The notes under the pieces were generated by a model. The model searched no databases. It was not told where the DNA came from and saw only the letters and a list, made by a program, of their open reading frames with translations. 64,000 bases of DNA from Solen grandis (Eukaryota; Mollusca; Bivalvia; Adapedonta; Solenidae): assembly GCA_021229015.1 (NCBI GenBank), contig CM037781.1:63998581-64062580 (forward strand), given 5' to 3'. Within the stretch, counting starts at the first letter, position 1. Each line of letters begins with the position of its first letter. Shown one piece after another: positions 46,341-58,116 of this stretch. The position numbers and the translations under genes are program-made.

Positions 46341-47069
46341 TCTACAATATCCATTTGATGTTAAAAAGTTCCAAATTACAAGCCACTTGATTTTTCCCAG
46401 TACTGTTCCAGTTTATGCCTAACGCAACATCAGGACTCTCAGTCCTTTGATTGCGCGATTATATTTATTTGCTGTAATTCTTTTACTTTGGGACGTGTAT
46501 TTACATGTTTACATGCTACAGACATATAGCCATCTGTAAGCTACTCTGATGTAATTTTCTTTTCGACAACAGGTGACTATACCATGCCTTAATTATAACA
46601 ACCTTGACTGAACTGAACAGTACATAGCAAAAAGAAGAAAGAAAAAAAAAAAGATTTGTCGAAGTTTTTTTTACATTGTTTACCAAGTTTAATTGATTCG
46701 GGGTTTGTGAAATTATTTCATAGGAATATTACTACACAAAATGTAATATTTAAACGACTCATCAAGTAAATGGAACTCAATAAATGACATAATCATCCAA
46801 TCTAATTTTTGTCTTTAGTCCATTCCTTTTACACTTCTTAATTTTCCGCAGTAAAGTAGGCAGGGCACCAGACTATTGTAATAACCACAATTTACGAGGC
46901 TAGAGGCTTAGATTACCATGCTTGTTCATAACACCACACGAGCAAATAAAAAGTTGCGACGTTAATGTTTTTTTTGTTTCATCGTATATGACCAATGAAA
47001 TAGCAATATTTATTTATTGATTGCTTTGAATTTATTTTTTTACGTCGATTGTGAAACAAGTTCTCAGAA

Positions 47070-47260
47070 CCCAATCCCTCTAGCAGTTTCCTGGATTGGA
47101 CCAGTACCAAGTGCACGGGAAGTTCATAATACCACACGAGAAAAAAAAATCCCTTCCCAAACAGGGTACGAACCCACAACCTTAGGATCCGTAGCCGGAT
47201 ACAACAAGACTACGGCACCAGCTGTTTTTTTACTGGTGGGTTGAACGTCCAAACGGCATG
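47070..47260 (-). repeat. tRNA-related SINE fragment (third family)
   Basis: The minus strand has GGTTGTGGGTTCGTACCCTG, a B-box-like segment, and GGTGCCGTAGTC near its head. The shared body is CTGGATTGGACCAGTACCAA on the plus strand (compare 1743-1866). Confidence 0.5.
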
Positions 47261-47626
47261 ATATGCTGAAACGACAGCAGTAAATAAAGATATTATTTTA
47301 TCTAAATTATTTTATTTTGCATCCTTTAGTACAGTTATGTCACTTTGAAGTCAATCAACGCGTTAGGAAAATTAATATCTGGTTGCGGTTTTGAAGTAGA
47401 CAGCAATTATTTATATTAGACATAAATTACGACATTTACTGTTTCCTCGATTTTGTAAATGCCTTTTAGTCGCATTTTAGATAACTTTAATTTATTTTAC
47501 AAATGATTTTGCTTTCATCTCAACATACACAGGATGTAAATTATTTTGGTCAGTGCTTTCTGAAAAAAAGAAAGAATGCCCTCGCCGCCATTGGTTCAAA
47601 TCATTCATATTTTTTTATGCGTGGAG

Positions 47627-47750
47627 TCTCACAACTAGTTTGCAGTAGGTCTGTAGTTCCACCCGGATGCATTTGGTCCCTCGGTGTCTACCTGGACATC
47701 GCTTTTTGACTGAAATAGGCACTTCCACTCCGAAATGAGACATAAATCTA
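47627..47750 (+). repeat. SINE family 1, fragment
   Basis: TTGCAGTAGGTCTGTAGTTC, CACCCGGATGCATTTGG and CTGGACATCGCTTTTTGACT follow the 3' half of the family. Confidence 0.55.
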
Positions 47751-49317
47751 CGTAAATGAACGAACACTTCCCTAACATCTTATCTACAAGCTGGTGTGTA
47801 ACTTCACACTTTGTTCAATGGGAAATACACATGCATTTATAATTTTTCCCAGTAACTGATTGGTCATTTAAATCAATAAATAATACCGGGCATTGCCGAT
47901 CCCTTAATAAAATGATATATCCTTTTGTAGCGACGGCTAACCGTATCACAACAACAGCAAATAGTATTAAGGTAACACTACTGATTGAATTAAAAGGCAG
48001 TCGACAATTTTCGTCAGTTCCGGAGTAGAGTCAAAATCCCGACTGGCAAATCGGCCTGGCAACTAAACTTAGGAGGAAGGGTGAAAAGTACACGGCTACA
48101 ATTCTAATTCTGCCAGATGACCCTTTTCTGAACTGAATGATAAGTATATCTACCATTTGTCACCAACAATGCATTTTGTGTTGTGTGTGTTTTGCAAAGA
48201 GGGAGGAAGGGACCGAGAAAGCAAAATTGTGCTTTGATGGGATAGTTAAACGGGGGGAAAAAGAAAGGATTGGAGAGACGGGGTCTAAAGATTTTATCCA
48301 GCCGAATGTTTGCCTACTTCAGTATTTCAGTTGAATCAGGGTTAAAGAGTTGCTACTCACTCATGGATATTTGATTTCCACCAGATGGTTATAGACCGAT
48401 GTGGCTAGAATATGGTACAAAACAAAACATGGTAACTTTTAAAAAAATAAACATACATATACACATACAAAAATTTTAAATATTTGTAAACTTGTACCAG
48501 TTTATAAAGAAATAAGAAATATAATCGGCAGCATGCTTGTGTATGTTAATTATGTTGATAGGTGTAATAATTTAAAAGAATCAATGCACAGAGAAAACTT
48601 TTTCATCTTTAACTATTTCTCTGGCTGGTTCCCGTGCTGAACTAGAAATATGCACATGGGAAAGTCCTGAACGTGTTTTGCCTCATCCCTCAGATCCGCA
48701 GTCATCAACTACTTGATCACGGCGTTATCGACATTGTGAATTGCGTATATTGAATAAGTATACATACAAATGTCCATGTGGTGATGTTTTTATGAATATA
48801 ATATACAGCAATTTAATTAAGGTGCAGTTATCCACGACACCTGTAGGAAAAAATAATGACAGTTGATTGACGGTTCTTGTTGTTGTTGTTGTTGTTAACC
48901 TTGTCATTGGTTGCCACAGCGTCAGCTGTCATCGTTGCAGTTTTATAGTATGAATATCTAAATTCCGAAAAAGGCAAGACGCCTTTAACATGACAGCATC
49001 ATATTTCATCTCGTATGCAAATATCAAATTCTGTATGTATTCTGTGCTTTTTTTTTCTGACGTGTTGGATATACATTTTGTATGTAATTCAATTTGTCCT
49101 GAGCTCGTATTTTAACATTCAAATGTTAGAACAAAATAATTATAAATGTCATACAAAGACTTTGTAAATAAAGCCAATCGAGATGCACATTGTTCACGAT
49201 TTACATTTTAAATGACAGTTTTAAAGGTTGTTTTGAAAACTGAATTTGCCATTGATCACCATGACGACCATGCTTTATTTAGGTCAAAATTGATTACAGT
49301 ATGCTACAATATTAACT

Positions 49318-49395
49318 ATACCGACCTAGTCAGCTAGAAGGTTTCCTTATATGATAAATCAGAAAGACCATGCCGGGATTCGAACTCACAGCGAT
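49318..49395 (-). repeat. SINE family 1, small fragment
   Basis: ACCGACCTAGTCAGCTAGAAGG and GCCGGGATTCGAACTCACAG match the B-box side of the family in reverse. Confidence 0.55.
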
Positions 49396-50268
49396 GGGTA
49401 AGACCATGAATCAGTGACAACGGATACCCTTCAGTCACTATGAAATCATTCAAGAGTTATTTGAGTTCATTTGTTGTTGTTGTGATATTAAATTTAAATT
49501 TCAACCTAAAATATATTGCAAAGCAAAAATCTAAACATTTGTCAATTTTGTATGTTTAAGCTATTGTGCACCAACCTCAACCCCGCTGTAAAAAAAACAA
49601 CAACGAAAGTTTAAATGAAAGTGGGGAGGGTACATATAATGATGAAAAGTTCGACCCCATTCTGAGTTCGAAAGTCAAACAATAAACCAGGTCATTTTAA
49701 AGTACTGAAATACTGTTGATCATAGTATTTTGTTCTACATGTATTTCTTTTCTTTAACTCAAAGGTTATTTTCCCCAATAGAGCTTAATACTATACCACC
49801 CACTACTTCAAGGACGTAAACATGTCTAGTATTAATGAGATTTCATTCAATTATAATAAAAATCACGCACGTTAATTATTCTTTTCTGCTGACACGCCTA
49901 AATAAGTAATAAACGCGCAATCAAAATGCCAAATGTTCTAATTCTAATTCGCGTATAAAGACAAATTATTCCGTGTTTTTAAGGCAATAAAATAGACACA
50001 CCTTTCAAACTGTATTAATCACTCCCACGTGGTAAACTTCTTATATTAATTTCGACTCTTTTAATCGACTTGGCACATTTATTATGCAGTTTAATATTTA
50101 AATAATTTTACTTTTTGAAACTAGATATGAGATAAAATAATGTTTATGATTTAGTAATTTCGAACTTTGAATACTCTACAATGCAATGTAATACAATATG
50201 TATTTCTTTATTGCTACGACGCTATGTTACGATGAAATTTAAGATTATTTACCTGCCAAAGTTCTTTT

Positions 50269-50304
50269 GATGGATGGATGGATGGATGGATGGATGGATG
50301 GATG

Positions 50305-50376
<72 letters not shown>
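50269..50376. repeat. (GATG)n/(GATT)n microsatellite
   Basis: About 9 GATG units switch cleanly into about 17 GATT units. It directly precedes a fragment of SINE family 1 read in reverse (50378-50440), so it may have grown from the SINE tail. The Asn-Gln-Ser-Ile frames across it are artefacts. Confidence 0.92.
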
Positions 50377-50377
50377 T

Positions 50378-50440
50378 ATTGAATTTACCATCGCTGCGAC
50401 ACACCCCGAATGCACTGAGGAATCCGGGTCGATCACGAAT
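50378..50440 (-). repeat. SINE family 1, small fragment
   Basis: GAATTTACCATCGCTGCGAC, CCCCGAATGCACTGAGGAAT and CCGGGTCGA match parts of the family 3' half, with an internal deletion. Confidence 0.55.
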
Positions 50441-50649
50441 TTGTTTCATTTTTTTTTTACTGCAGCCAGAATGTCTTCATTTTTGCAATTTAACTGACCC
50501 ATATTTCACGAGTATTTAGGTCACCATTATCATAGTCTGGTATCTATCGCCTACACTAAATAATGGTGAAATGTTAAATTACGCAACGCCTGAATCATAA
50601 GTCAGATTCTTTATTGTAATTTGTCTCTTGTTGCAGACGACAAGTTAAA

Positions 50650-50750
50650 CATATTAGTTATATCATGTCGGAGGAAGTATATTATATATATACGAAAATA
50701 TTTTTCTTTTTTTCTGATGATACTCCCTCCGACATGATATAACTAATATG
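50650..50750. repeat. Long hairpin, 30-bp arms
   Basis: 50650-50679 is the inverse of 50721-50750 with one mismatch; the arms contain TTAGTTATATCATGTCGGAG. The spacer is 41 bases. ATACGAAAATATTTTTCTTT occurs in the loop and again just outside at 50761. Confidence 0.85.
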
Positions 50751-50782
50751 CTATAGGAATATACGAAAATATTTTTCTTTAG

Positions 50783-51786
50783 TAAGCTAGTTAGTTACAG
50801 TATACAGTTAAACAGGAGAACCAAGGCCAGTCAAGGGAAATAAAAAAATAACAATCTACCCCCTCCTCCTCCTCCAAAAAAAAAGGCTTTTATCTGGAGG
50901 TGGCTGTTATACACAGGTCAACATATCTATAATTTCAGTGCTTGGAGTCCAATCACTGGCATTTTTGCACAGTTTGGCCGTTACTCAGAGTGACAGCTAA
51001 TACATGGGTGACCAGAGAGTGAGATCAGCAATGGGACAGCAGTCAGTTCGACAAACAATACTTAGCATTAAATGATACTTAAATGCTTAAATAGGAAAAC
51101 ACATTCCGAGATTCTTGTATAAAGAAATATGAAGTATTTTTCATTTTAATCAATTTTGAACTACATATCATTGGACAAATAGGACTACAATACGATATAT
51201 TCTACATTAAAAAGAATGTGCAACTGTGACCTGATTTTTAAAGGGATTCTGATTTAAATTTACGCTGTAGGAGGGCCATTTTGCAATCATGCCCGTCTGA
51301 ACCAATTTATTTTGGAATTCATTAGTGTAAGATTTGACAAACTTTTTCAGGGTTTCAAGTATGCAAATCACATGTTCTTTGAAGTTGCCAAAAGTTTGTT
51401 ACCGTGTTTAACACTTCAGAGATGTGACGCTCCTTGTTTCAGCTTCATCATGGCCCCAGTCCGTAGGATAAGATTTAAAACACCTGTTTTAAATCAACAT
51501 TAGAGGCCTACCTGAGGCCCATTTCAACTAAATTCCCTCGAACATAAAATCATTCAATGTCAATAATAAGTATGCTGTCATTCATTGTGTCATTTCTTTG
51601 CACAATAAAACATAAAATTGTCACCCACTTCATTGTATCTTACAAAAGCATCCTTAATTTTTTATGAAAAAACATTTACAAGAAATGATGCGTTTATACA
51701 ATGCAATGAAGTGGGTCACATGGAGAAACCCCGGCATGTATTGATTTATTTATTATCAAGTGAGCCAAGGTTCTGATTTGGGTATA
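50783..51786. other. Stretch without recognised gene
   Basis: No supported feature seen. Confidence 0.4.
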
Positions 51787-51799
51787 CATATTGTCAGCG

Positions 51800-52058
51800 G
51801 GGCCTCCGTGGCCGAGAGGGTAAAGTCGCTGACTTTAACACTCACTCAGCTCCTCACCGCGTGGGTTCGAATCTTGGCAGGGTCATTCGGATTTTCATGT
51901 GAGGAAGCCTTCCAGCTGGCTTGCGGTAGGTCGGTGGTTCTACCCGGATGCCTCCGTGCATTCGGGTTCTTCCACCACCTGTAATTAGCTGGACGTCGCT
52001 ATATGACTGAAATACTGTCGAAGCGACGATAAACTCAAATAGTCAAGTCAAGTCAAGT
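51800..52058 (+). repeat. SINE family 1, full-length reference copy
   Basis: The tRNA-like head has A box TGGCCGAGAGGG and B box GGTTCGAATC (51864-51873). The body is CATGTGAGGAAGCCTTCCAG through GACGTCGCTATATGACTG and the tail is (CAAGT)n. A perfect 13-bp target duplication, CATATTGTCAGCG, lies at 51787-51799 and 52059-52071, so this is a fairly recent insertion. Confidence 0.93.
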
Positions 52059-52071
52059 CATATTGTCAGCG

Positions 52072-52734
52072 TTAAAAACAATCATATAAAAGTCGGGCGC
52101 ACCAAGACAATTTTGAAGGGTATGCAACGATGTTCCGAGCTGGTGCAGAAATTGTGCATATGGCTGAAATCGCGTCTTGAAGACGTTTTCAATAAAGTAT
52201 GTCAAAATAAGAGTACTTGAAAAATCATCAGGGTTTGAAATTTGGAATGAATAGTTAAAAGTATTTTTGTATGTATTTGTGTTTATATATGTACAAAAAT
52301 AATCTATGTATTTTACATTTTATTTTTACTTTCATTTGCATTGGTATAATATATGTATGTTATCAACGGCAATGTAATATATATACGATGTTGAGTTAAA
52401 ATCGATGATTATATAAAATGAAACACTCTAGTTTGAATCGATAAATGAATACACATTCGTCTAAATCTCTTTTTAACCGTATGGTTGTTCGCAGTGTTCA
52501 AACACGACCCTTTTTACGTTCTATAATGTGGAGATGCCCATATGTGACAATTGTATTGCTTTTTGATATCTTTGGAAATTATATGGTATCTAAAAGATAG
52601 GACCAGTTCGATCGAATTCATGACCATTCACTCCTTATGCGAGTTCTAAGCTTATGCTCATTTTGAACATCATTTTATTTATATGAACAAGTATATTCAC
52701 ATATTATTTCTATCAGAGATAGAACATTTTTTCC
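52072..52734. other. Stretch without recognised gene
   Basis: AT-rich, nothing seen. Confidence 0.4.
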
Positions 52735-53021
52735 CGGCCGCGACATGCCAGAGTCGTAAACAATAGTACTGTAATAGCCCCTTGCTTGGCGCTCAGCAAA
52801 TAAGGGTAGTTGCTGGACTGGTTGGCCCGTTGTCAGGATAATTTGACTGGATGTGGTATCATGCCACATGTCTACGGCGTTATACTGCAGTGTAGCAGCA
52901 CTATATCTGTCTCAAGTAGACATCGTCTCCAAATGACTGAAATACTGTCGGTGGGACGTTGTCTTTGCCATATTTCTTTGAAAAAATAAACTGAAACTTG
53001 TTAAACCAACAAACAAACAAA
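52735..53021 (+). repeat. SINE family 2, 5'-truncated copy
   Basis: It begins at the CCGCGACATGCCAGAGTCGT segment after the missing tRNA head and follows the family to the (CAAA)n tail. About 45 bases (near 52962-53005) are inserted between GGGACGTT and AAACC in the tail. Confidence 0.8.
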
Positions 53022-53757
53022 ACATTTTGTGACGAAATACTTTTGTATAGGATATGGACTATCAATCTTCATGTAATTTATTGAATACAGTACAATAATA
53101 AATATTTGTTCCTAAATAAGAAGACCCAGAAAAGTTCAATTTCCTCTTGTTTCTTGGATACTGTCTATTACTACAAAAAGGAGAACATGTCACTGTTTCG
53201 AATTCCTCATATCTATTTTTCAGGGTCTTACAATTTGATAAAGGAAACTGTTTTAAATAAAAGAAACGCCTAAATGTATCCAATATGTGTTTAGAAAAGC
53301 ACATCTCAACTTTATAATTTACGATATTGCGACACCTATTTCAAAGCAAATTATATTTCAAACGTGTATATAAACTTATCTCGTCAATAGGACACATCCA
53401 GGTAATTACATTGGAGGGGTTAGTGGGCTCATTTCACCCGGGGACCCTGATATTACCATCGATCTTCCACAATACTATCATGTTAAGGTTACATGTAAGT
53501 CCCCGTAATGGATTCGATGAGGTCCGAAACGTAGCGGATTAATTACTGGGACTTTACCTTAAATCCTCAGATGAATAAAGCACGAGTGACCAAATCGGGA
53601 TTCGAAAGCGCGACGGCGAGGGCCAATGTTATGGTAGTAAGCCAGTCACAATACAATCTCATTAAAATCATATCCTAATTTGCGCTCCTTTACTATACGC
53701 GATTAGGAACTGACAACATCACAATAGGGGTCACGTCAGATTGACCCTTTAAGTAAT

Positions 53758-53955
53758 TTATATGCATAAACAAGTGCTCGATTTTAAACCAATCAAATAG
53801 CGCGTTTCAATCCTTTTAATTTCAGTTCTTCTCCTTGAACCTTTTATCAAAATCTTCAGAAAAGAAAATCCGCACACAAAACATCTCTTTCTCGAAAAAT
53901 ACAGCTTTTTAGACGTGTTTTCTATCACAGTGGCTGAAATCATGGGCGCCGCCAT
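53758..53955 (-). CDS. Possible first exon with CxxC motif, unrecognised
   Basis: The minus-strand ATG at 53955 lies in ACAAGATGGCGGCGCC, a close match to the YY1 element that often overlaps animal transcription and translation starts. The frame is open for 65 codons: MAAPMISATVIENTSKKLYF, then RKRCFVCGFSF with a CxxC, then a basic stretch with GSRRRTEIKR. The CxxC and basic run could be half of a zinc-binding module completed by another exon. I see no strong in-frame donor before the stop at 53758, so the gene, if real, is incomplete here. ATTGG (an inverted CCAAT) also lies within the frame. Family and function are unknown. Confidence 0.33.
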   Translation of the reverse strand: MAAPMISATVIENTSKKLYFSRKRCFVCGFSFLKILIKGSRRRTEIKRIETRYLIGLKSSTCLCI

Positions 53956-55242
53956 CTTGTAATTTGTTCATATATATTGATGCGGTTACTTCCCCTGGTT
54001 ATACCTAACGATTTTCTAGGCGCGGATTTGATTTGCCTAGACAAAGGTCAATCTGAGACGACCTTCTATACGACATTGTCAGACTCATTTGGCGATACTG
54101 AATCTGATTTTAATGAGATTGGTCACAATAGACCATTGCACAAGGCTTTCGGCAATGCTCGGTATAATTCGCTGCTTTAAACCGACCAATCAATGACTGG
54201 GGCAAATCTCATGTGTTTGCTATTATTCCATTGAACAATATGTGGAATTTTACATCAACATTTAGATTAGGTGTTCGGGGTAGTGCTCGTAGACATACGT
54301 AGGTTTACGTCTCACCTCGGAGTGAAATGGTATTTAGTCACTCCCTGCAACTCATCCGAAGCACAGTACAACAGTATCTGATAACAAATGCTCCAGGTAC
54401 ACACTTAGTTTGTACTTGTCATTTTTGAACAGTGTCAGAAAGACATATGCATGTTATATTGTAATAAAAATATTGCCTGAACATTAAGAATACTAACAAG
54501 GTCACAATGATATATAGTTCAACAACCTTACACGACATGTAATCATAACTCTAGAAGCAGACCTGTTATCTACAGGTGCAATATGTGTTAAATGTCATCC
54601 GTCCTTCATGGACCGCGGTCCATGTCTCCTTCCTTCAAAGCAGAACTGGTCCCGATAATCATTTATCATGGGTAAAAGAAAAAAACAACAAAAAACGTAA
54701 GTTGCTTGATGAATTAAATCTGTTCAACCTAGAGGCATCTGGACAGTTATGTTAAATGATCAGCTAGTACGTTTGTTTTAATGAGATGATTATTTTTTTA
54801 TAAATCGTTTTTATGTTTGTTATACACAGGACAAGCACTGTCACAATTATACTGGAACAGTTTTAAAGCGGCTGTACACTTGGCTTCATACTAAAGTTGC
54901 ACCCTTATACCAAGTATCCCCTGTTATTTTAAAACGTCTCCGGGTGGAAATCTCAAAACGTTTTCAATCTGTCCTCCCTGGAAAACGTTTCCGAATTCCG
55001 TGGGTGGGGGATTTGGAAACGTTTTCATGTTCCTATTGGGGAACTTGTATTTGGGGACCATTTGAAAAATCGTTACACGGTACTAAAACACTGAGCTTTG
55101 GTTTGCTATTTTGTTCAAAATTTTGCTAAAGACGTTACGACCAACTGTATAATGAGGTAGCTAGTCTACTTAGTACAAAACCCAATAAAAAATCTATACT
55201 TTAAACATGATTATTTTCTTCATAGTTTGTATTAGGTAAATA
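53956..55242. other. Stretch without recognised gene
   Basis: The plus frame at 53977-54180 overlaps the putative promoter side of the minus exon and shows no domain. A cluster of AACGTT motifs lies at 54931-55027. No other feature seen. Confidence 0.35.
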
Positions 55243-55422
55243 CTGTTGAATCTGTGTAAGCGACCACCTGTGTTAAGCGGCCAACCTGTATTTAGCGGTC
55301 AGTTCTAATAGTTCCATGCTATAGCATTTCATTATACATTTAACCTTCATTTAGCGGTCACTCCTGTTAGGCGGTCACTTCCTCTTGTTCCCTTGACTGA
55401 CTGCTTCAGACAGGTTTGACTG
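55243..55422. mobile_element. Tigger-like MITE, GCGGTCA family, copy 2
   Basis: 180 bp between TA (55241-55242) and TA (55423-55424). The left end is CTGTTGAATCTGTGTAAGCG and the right end, read inward, is CAGTCAAACCTGTCTGAAGC. The interior matches 42844-43022. Confidence 0.7.
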
Positions 55423-55424
55423 TA

Positions 55425-56218
55425 TATTCCGCTATTTGCAGCGTAATATTATATAAACTCTTCAATACCATTATAATCAATTATATATGGAAATTCTCAT
55501 GATGAGTTATAATTAAACGAAATGACGTCATTTTACCGTCTTTATTTTTTATCGCTTATTATGTTTTGAACCCGGATCTGTCATCACGATGATACGTTGA
55601 ATCTGATTTGCTAAAAAAACCTTTCACACAATTGAAATGCTAAAATATTGCTCTCAATAATGAATGGTATAAGTTATGTTTCTCAGTCTGTTAACATTTT
55701 TACAGAAATAATGGACTACATTTTGTTTTAGCTTTCGAAGAAGTTCTATCGAACTGTTTTTCACAGATGATTTGTACACGCCTGTTGAATGGAAGAAATG
55801 TTCTCACAATGGAAAAATTAAAAAGAAAATGTGAAAATATAGCTGCTCTGTTAACACAGAAATGCAAAACTGCACATTTTTACAAGATATATGCACGTTG
55901 TCACTAAGTTGACTCCTTAGAAAAAGTGACATTAGACGTGATAAATAAGGAATGCAGCCTTTTCCAAATACTTTAGAGAATACACACAATGTTGATATAG
56001 TTTATGAGACGCTTTCAATCCACTTTACATTTGCATTGTTGTCAATCTTAACATTTTAAATATTTCTTATAATCATGTTTATTGTTACCTGTCACACCTT
56101 TCCCTTCGATTGATAAGGATTAAGGTAAGAAAAAAAATCAAGCCTGTGTTACTATCATTTGCTTTGATAGAATATGTTAACTTTTTCTATTTAACATTTT
56201 TTTTTATTTTATTCAAAT
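55425..56218. other. Stretch without recognised gene
   Basis: AT-rich, no feature seen. Confidence 0.4.
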
Positions 56219-56425
56219 AAGTGCCGTGGGTTCGAATCTTGGCAAGGTCATTCGGATTTTCATGTGAGGAAGCCTTCCAGCTGGCTTGCGGTGGGTCGGT
56301 TGTTCTAACCGGATGCCTCCGTGCATTCGGGGCCTTCCTCTACCTGTAATTAGCTGGACGTCGCTATATGACTGAAATACTGTCGAAGCGACGGTAAACT
56401 CAAAAGTCAATTCAAGTCAAGTCAA
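56219..56425 (+). repeat. SINE family 1, lacking the A box half
   Basis: It starts at TGCCGTGGGTTCGAATCTTG (B box kept) and runs through the whole body to a (CAAGT)n tail. Confidence 0.85.
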
Positions 56426-57745
56426 ATAACTTCTTAAATGATAATCCAGTTACAATTCAAAATGTTTCATGGTACACAGTTTTGTTTTATATCGGAGAAA
56501 AATCTTACTATAAAAAGAACAAAATATGTTGAAATATTCTCTATTATACTTTTATTAAGTCTGTTAAAAATAAAAGGAAAAGCTACAATAACTACAATAA
56601 ACATGTTTGTTCCTCATTCTGATATTTCTTCTTTACATACTATTATGTGAGCCAAAACTATAAAAGAAACCCACTTTTCTAGATCATAAATTATGTCTGT
56701 GTCCGTTTCATAGTTTATGGTATTATATAAAACATAAAATTTCCAGACAACATTTATTAACGAGTCGCCTGTTGTTTTATGCATGTTTGATACTTTTTTC
56801 AGCCAAAATCCTCAAAATGAGACCAGTGGTATTTTGCGCGAGGCAAATGTCTGCTTTACATACAATAAATTAGGCATCCCATGCCCAACTTTATTGCATA
56901 CTTGCAGTTGTGACATCTCATTTGTTTGCTTCATATCTTGATGCATAAACAGTAAATACATGCAATATATAAACATCAGATTTGAGACAGCTTAAATGAT
57001 TGCAGTTGACATTTCATACCACTCCCCCACATAAAAAACTACAAAAAAAAAAAAAAAAAAAAAAAAAATTGCCCAAATATTATATAATTGACATCCATAC
57101 ACGATTTTTCGGTCTGATATCAATCTAACATATTTTACAATGAACTATCACCAAATTGCACCTTTGAAGCAGAAGCGAAATGTCAACAGTTTGTTCTTTA
57201 AACAAATCTAAAAACCCTCCAACTTCCGGTTCATGTCACTGATTTTGTAGCGAGAAGTCAAGGGTAGCGTAAATTTGTGCTTACACTTGTGACCTTCGAT
57301 ATGAAGCGATGTCGGATTCCGTTCCTTACCATGTTTCTATTTATGTAAATTAAATGTTGGAGAAAAAACAGGACTAGTGCTAATGGTGAGAAGGTATGAT
57401 GAACGATTGTATATCGTAAAGTGTGACTTTCACTCTTGTTCTTTTATAATGTTTGTGCATTTTACTGTGGGTATTTTAAAATAAAAACAAAGACATTGTG
57501 TATCCCCCTTGAGAAGAGCTGACAATGCGGCACACTAGGATGAAATATATGTAAGTTTTCTGAGTTTTGCATATTCAAAATTTTTTTGGTTAGTTGTAGG
57601 TCAGCTGTACTTTGGGAGGATACCATAACGTACAGCCAGACTGAATGGTTAATACGTCAAAATATACTTTCCCTAGGTCTGTGCATATATAAAGTTGTTC
57701 AGTGTTGAGCAGTATTTAGTTCCCTGGGAGAAAAGTTAAATCGTA
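56426..57745. other. Stretch without recognised gene
   Basis: A 26-base A-run lies at 57043-57068. No gene or named repeat seen. Confidence 0.4.

Positions 57746-57777
<32 letters not shown>
57746..57777. repeat. G homopolymer, 32 bases
   Basis: An uninterrupted run of about 32 G on the plus strand. The exact length is probably uncertain. It lies about 100 bp past the expected poly(A) site of gene B. Confidence 0.9.
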
Positions 57778-57779
<2 letters not shown>

Positions 57780-57881
57780 GAGAACGTTTTTTAGTTACAG
57801 GGGTAAGGGGAATAGAAACTGATACTTCGGTATGATCCTCATTGAATAGAATAAAACATGAACCAATTTGATAACAGTTTG

Positions 57882-57887
57882 TTTATT
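57882..57887 (-). terminator. Probable poly(A) signal of gene B
   Basis: TTTATT on the plus strand is AATAAA on the minus strand, 230 bases after the stop codon. Other AATAAA-like sites at 57906-57920 are possible alternatives. Confidence 0.45.
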
Positions 57888-58116
57888 GATAGTTCCTGTA
57901 TGAACAAATAAATAAATATATTCAAGATATACAGGTATACTATGAGGAATTCAGGTAACATAAAATATAATACAGGAGTTACAAACTTTAATCGGAAAGC
58001 CTGGAACATACAGTGAATTGTCACGGTTTTAAAAACTCCTCGAAATTATTAAAAGTTTTCGATTCATAAGCTTCAATTCGCTGATAAAACAGGCAACCCA
58101 AAGCAAAACAAACGAT

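Larger units (their letters stand above)
46341..50268. other. Stretch without recognised gene
   Basis: I see only repeat fragments: SINE pieces at 47070-47260, 47627-47750 and 49318-49395, and short GTT or AC tracts. Frames of 60-76 codons show no domain or splice support. Confidence 0.4.

Noticed and set aside
50245..50449. Asn-Gln-Ser-Ile repeat proteins on the minus strand
   Set aside because: Translation of the GATG/GATT microsatellite.
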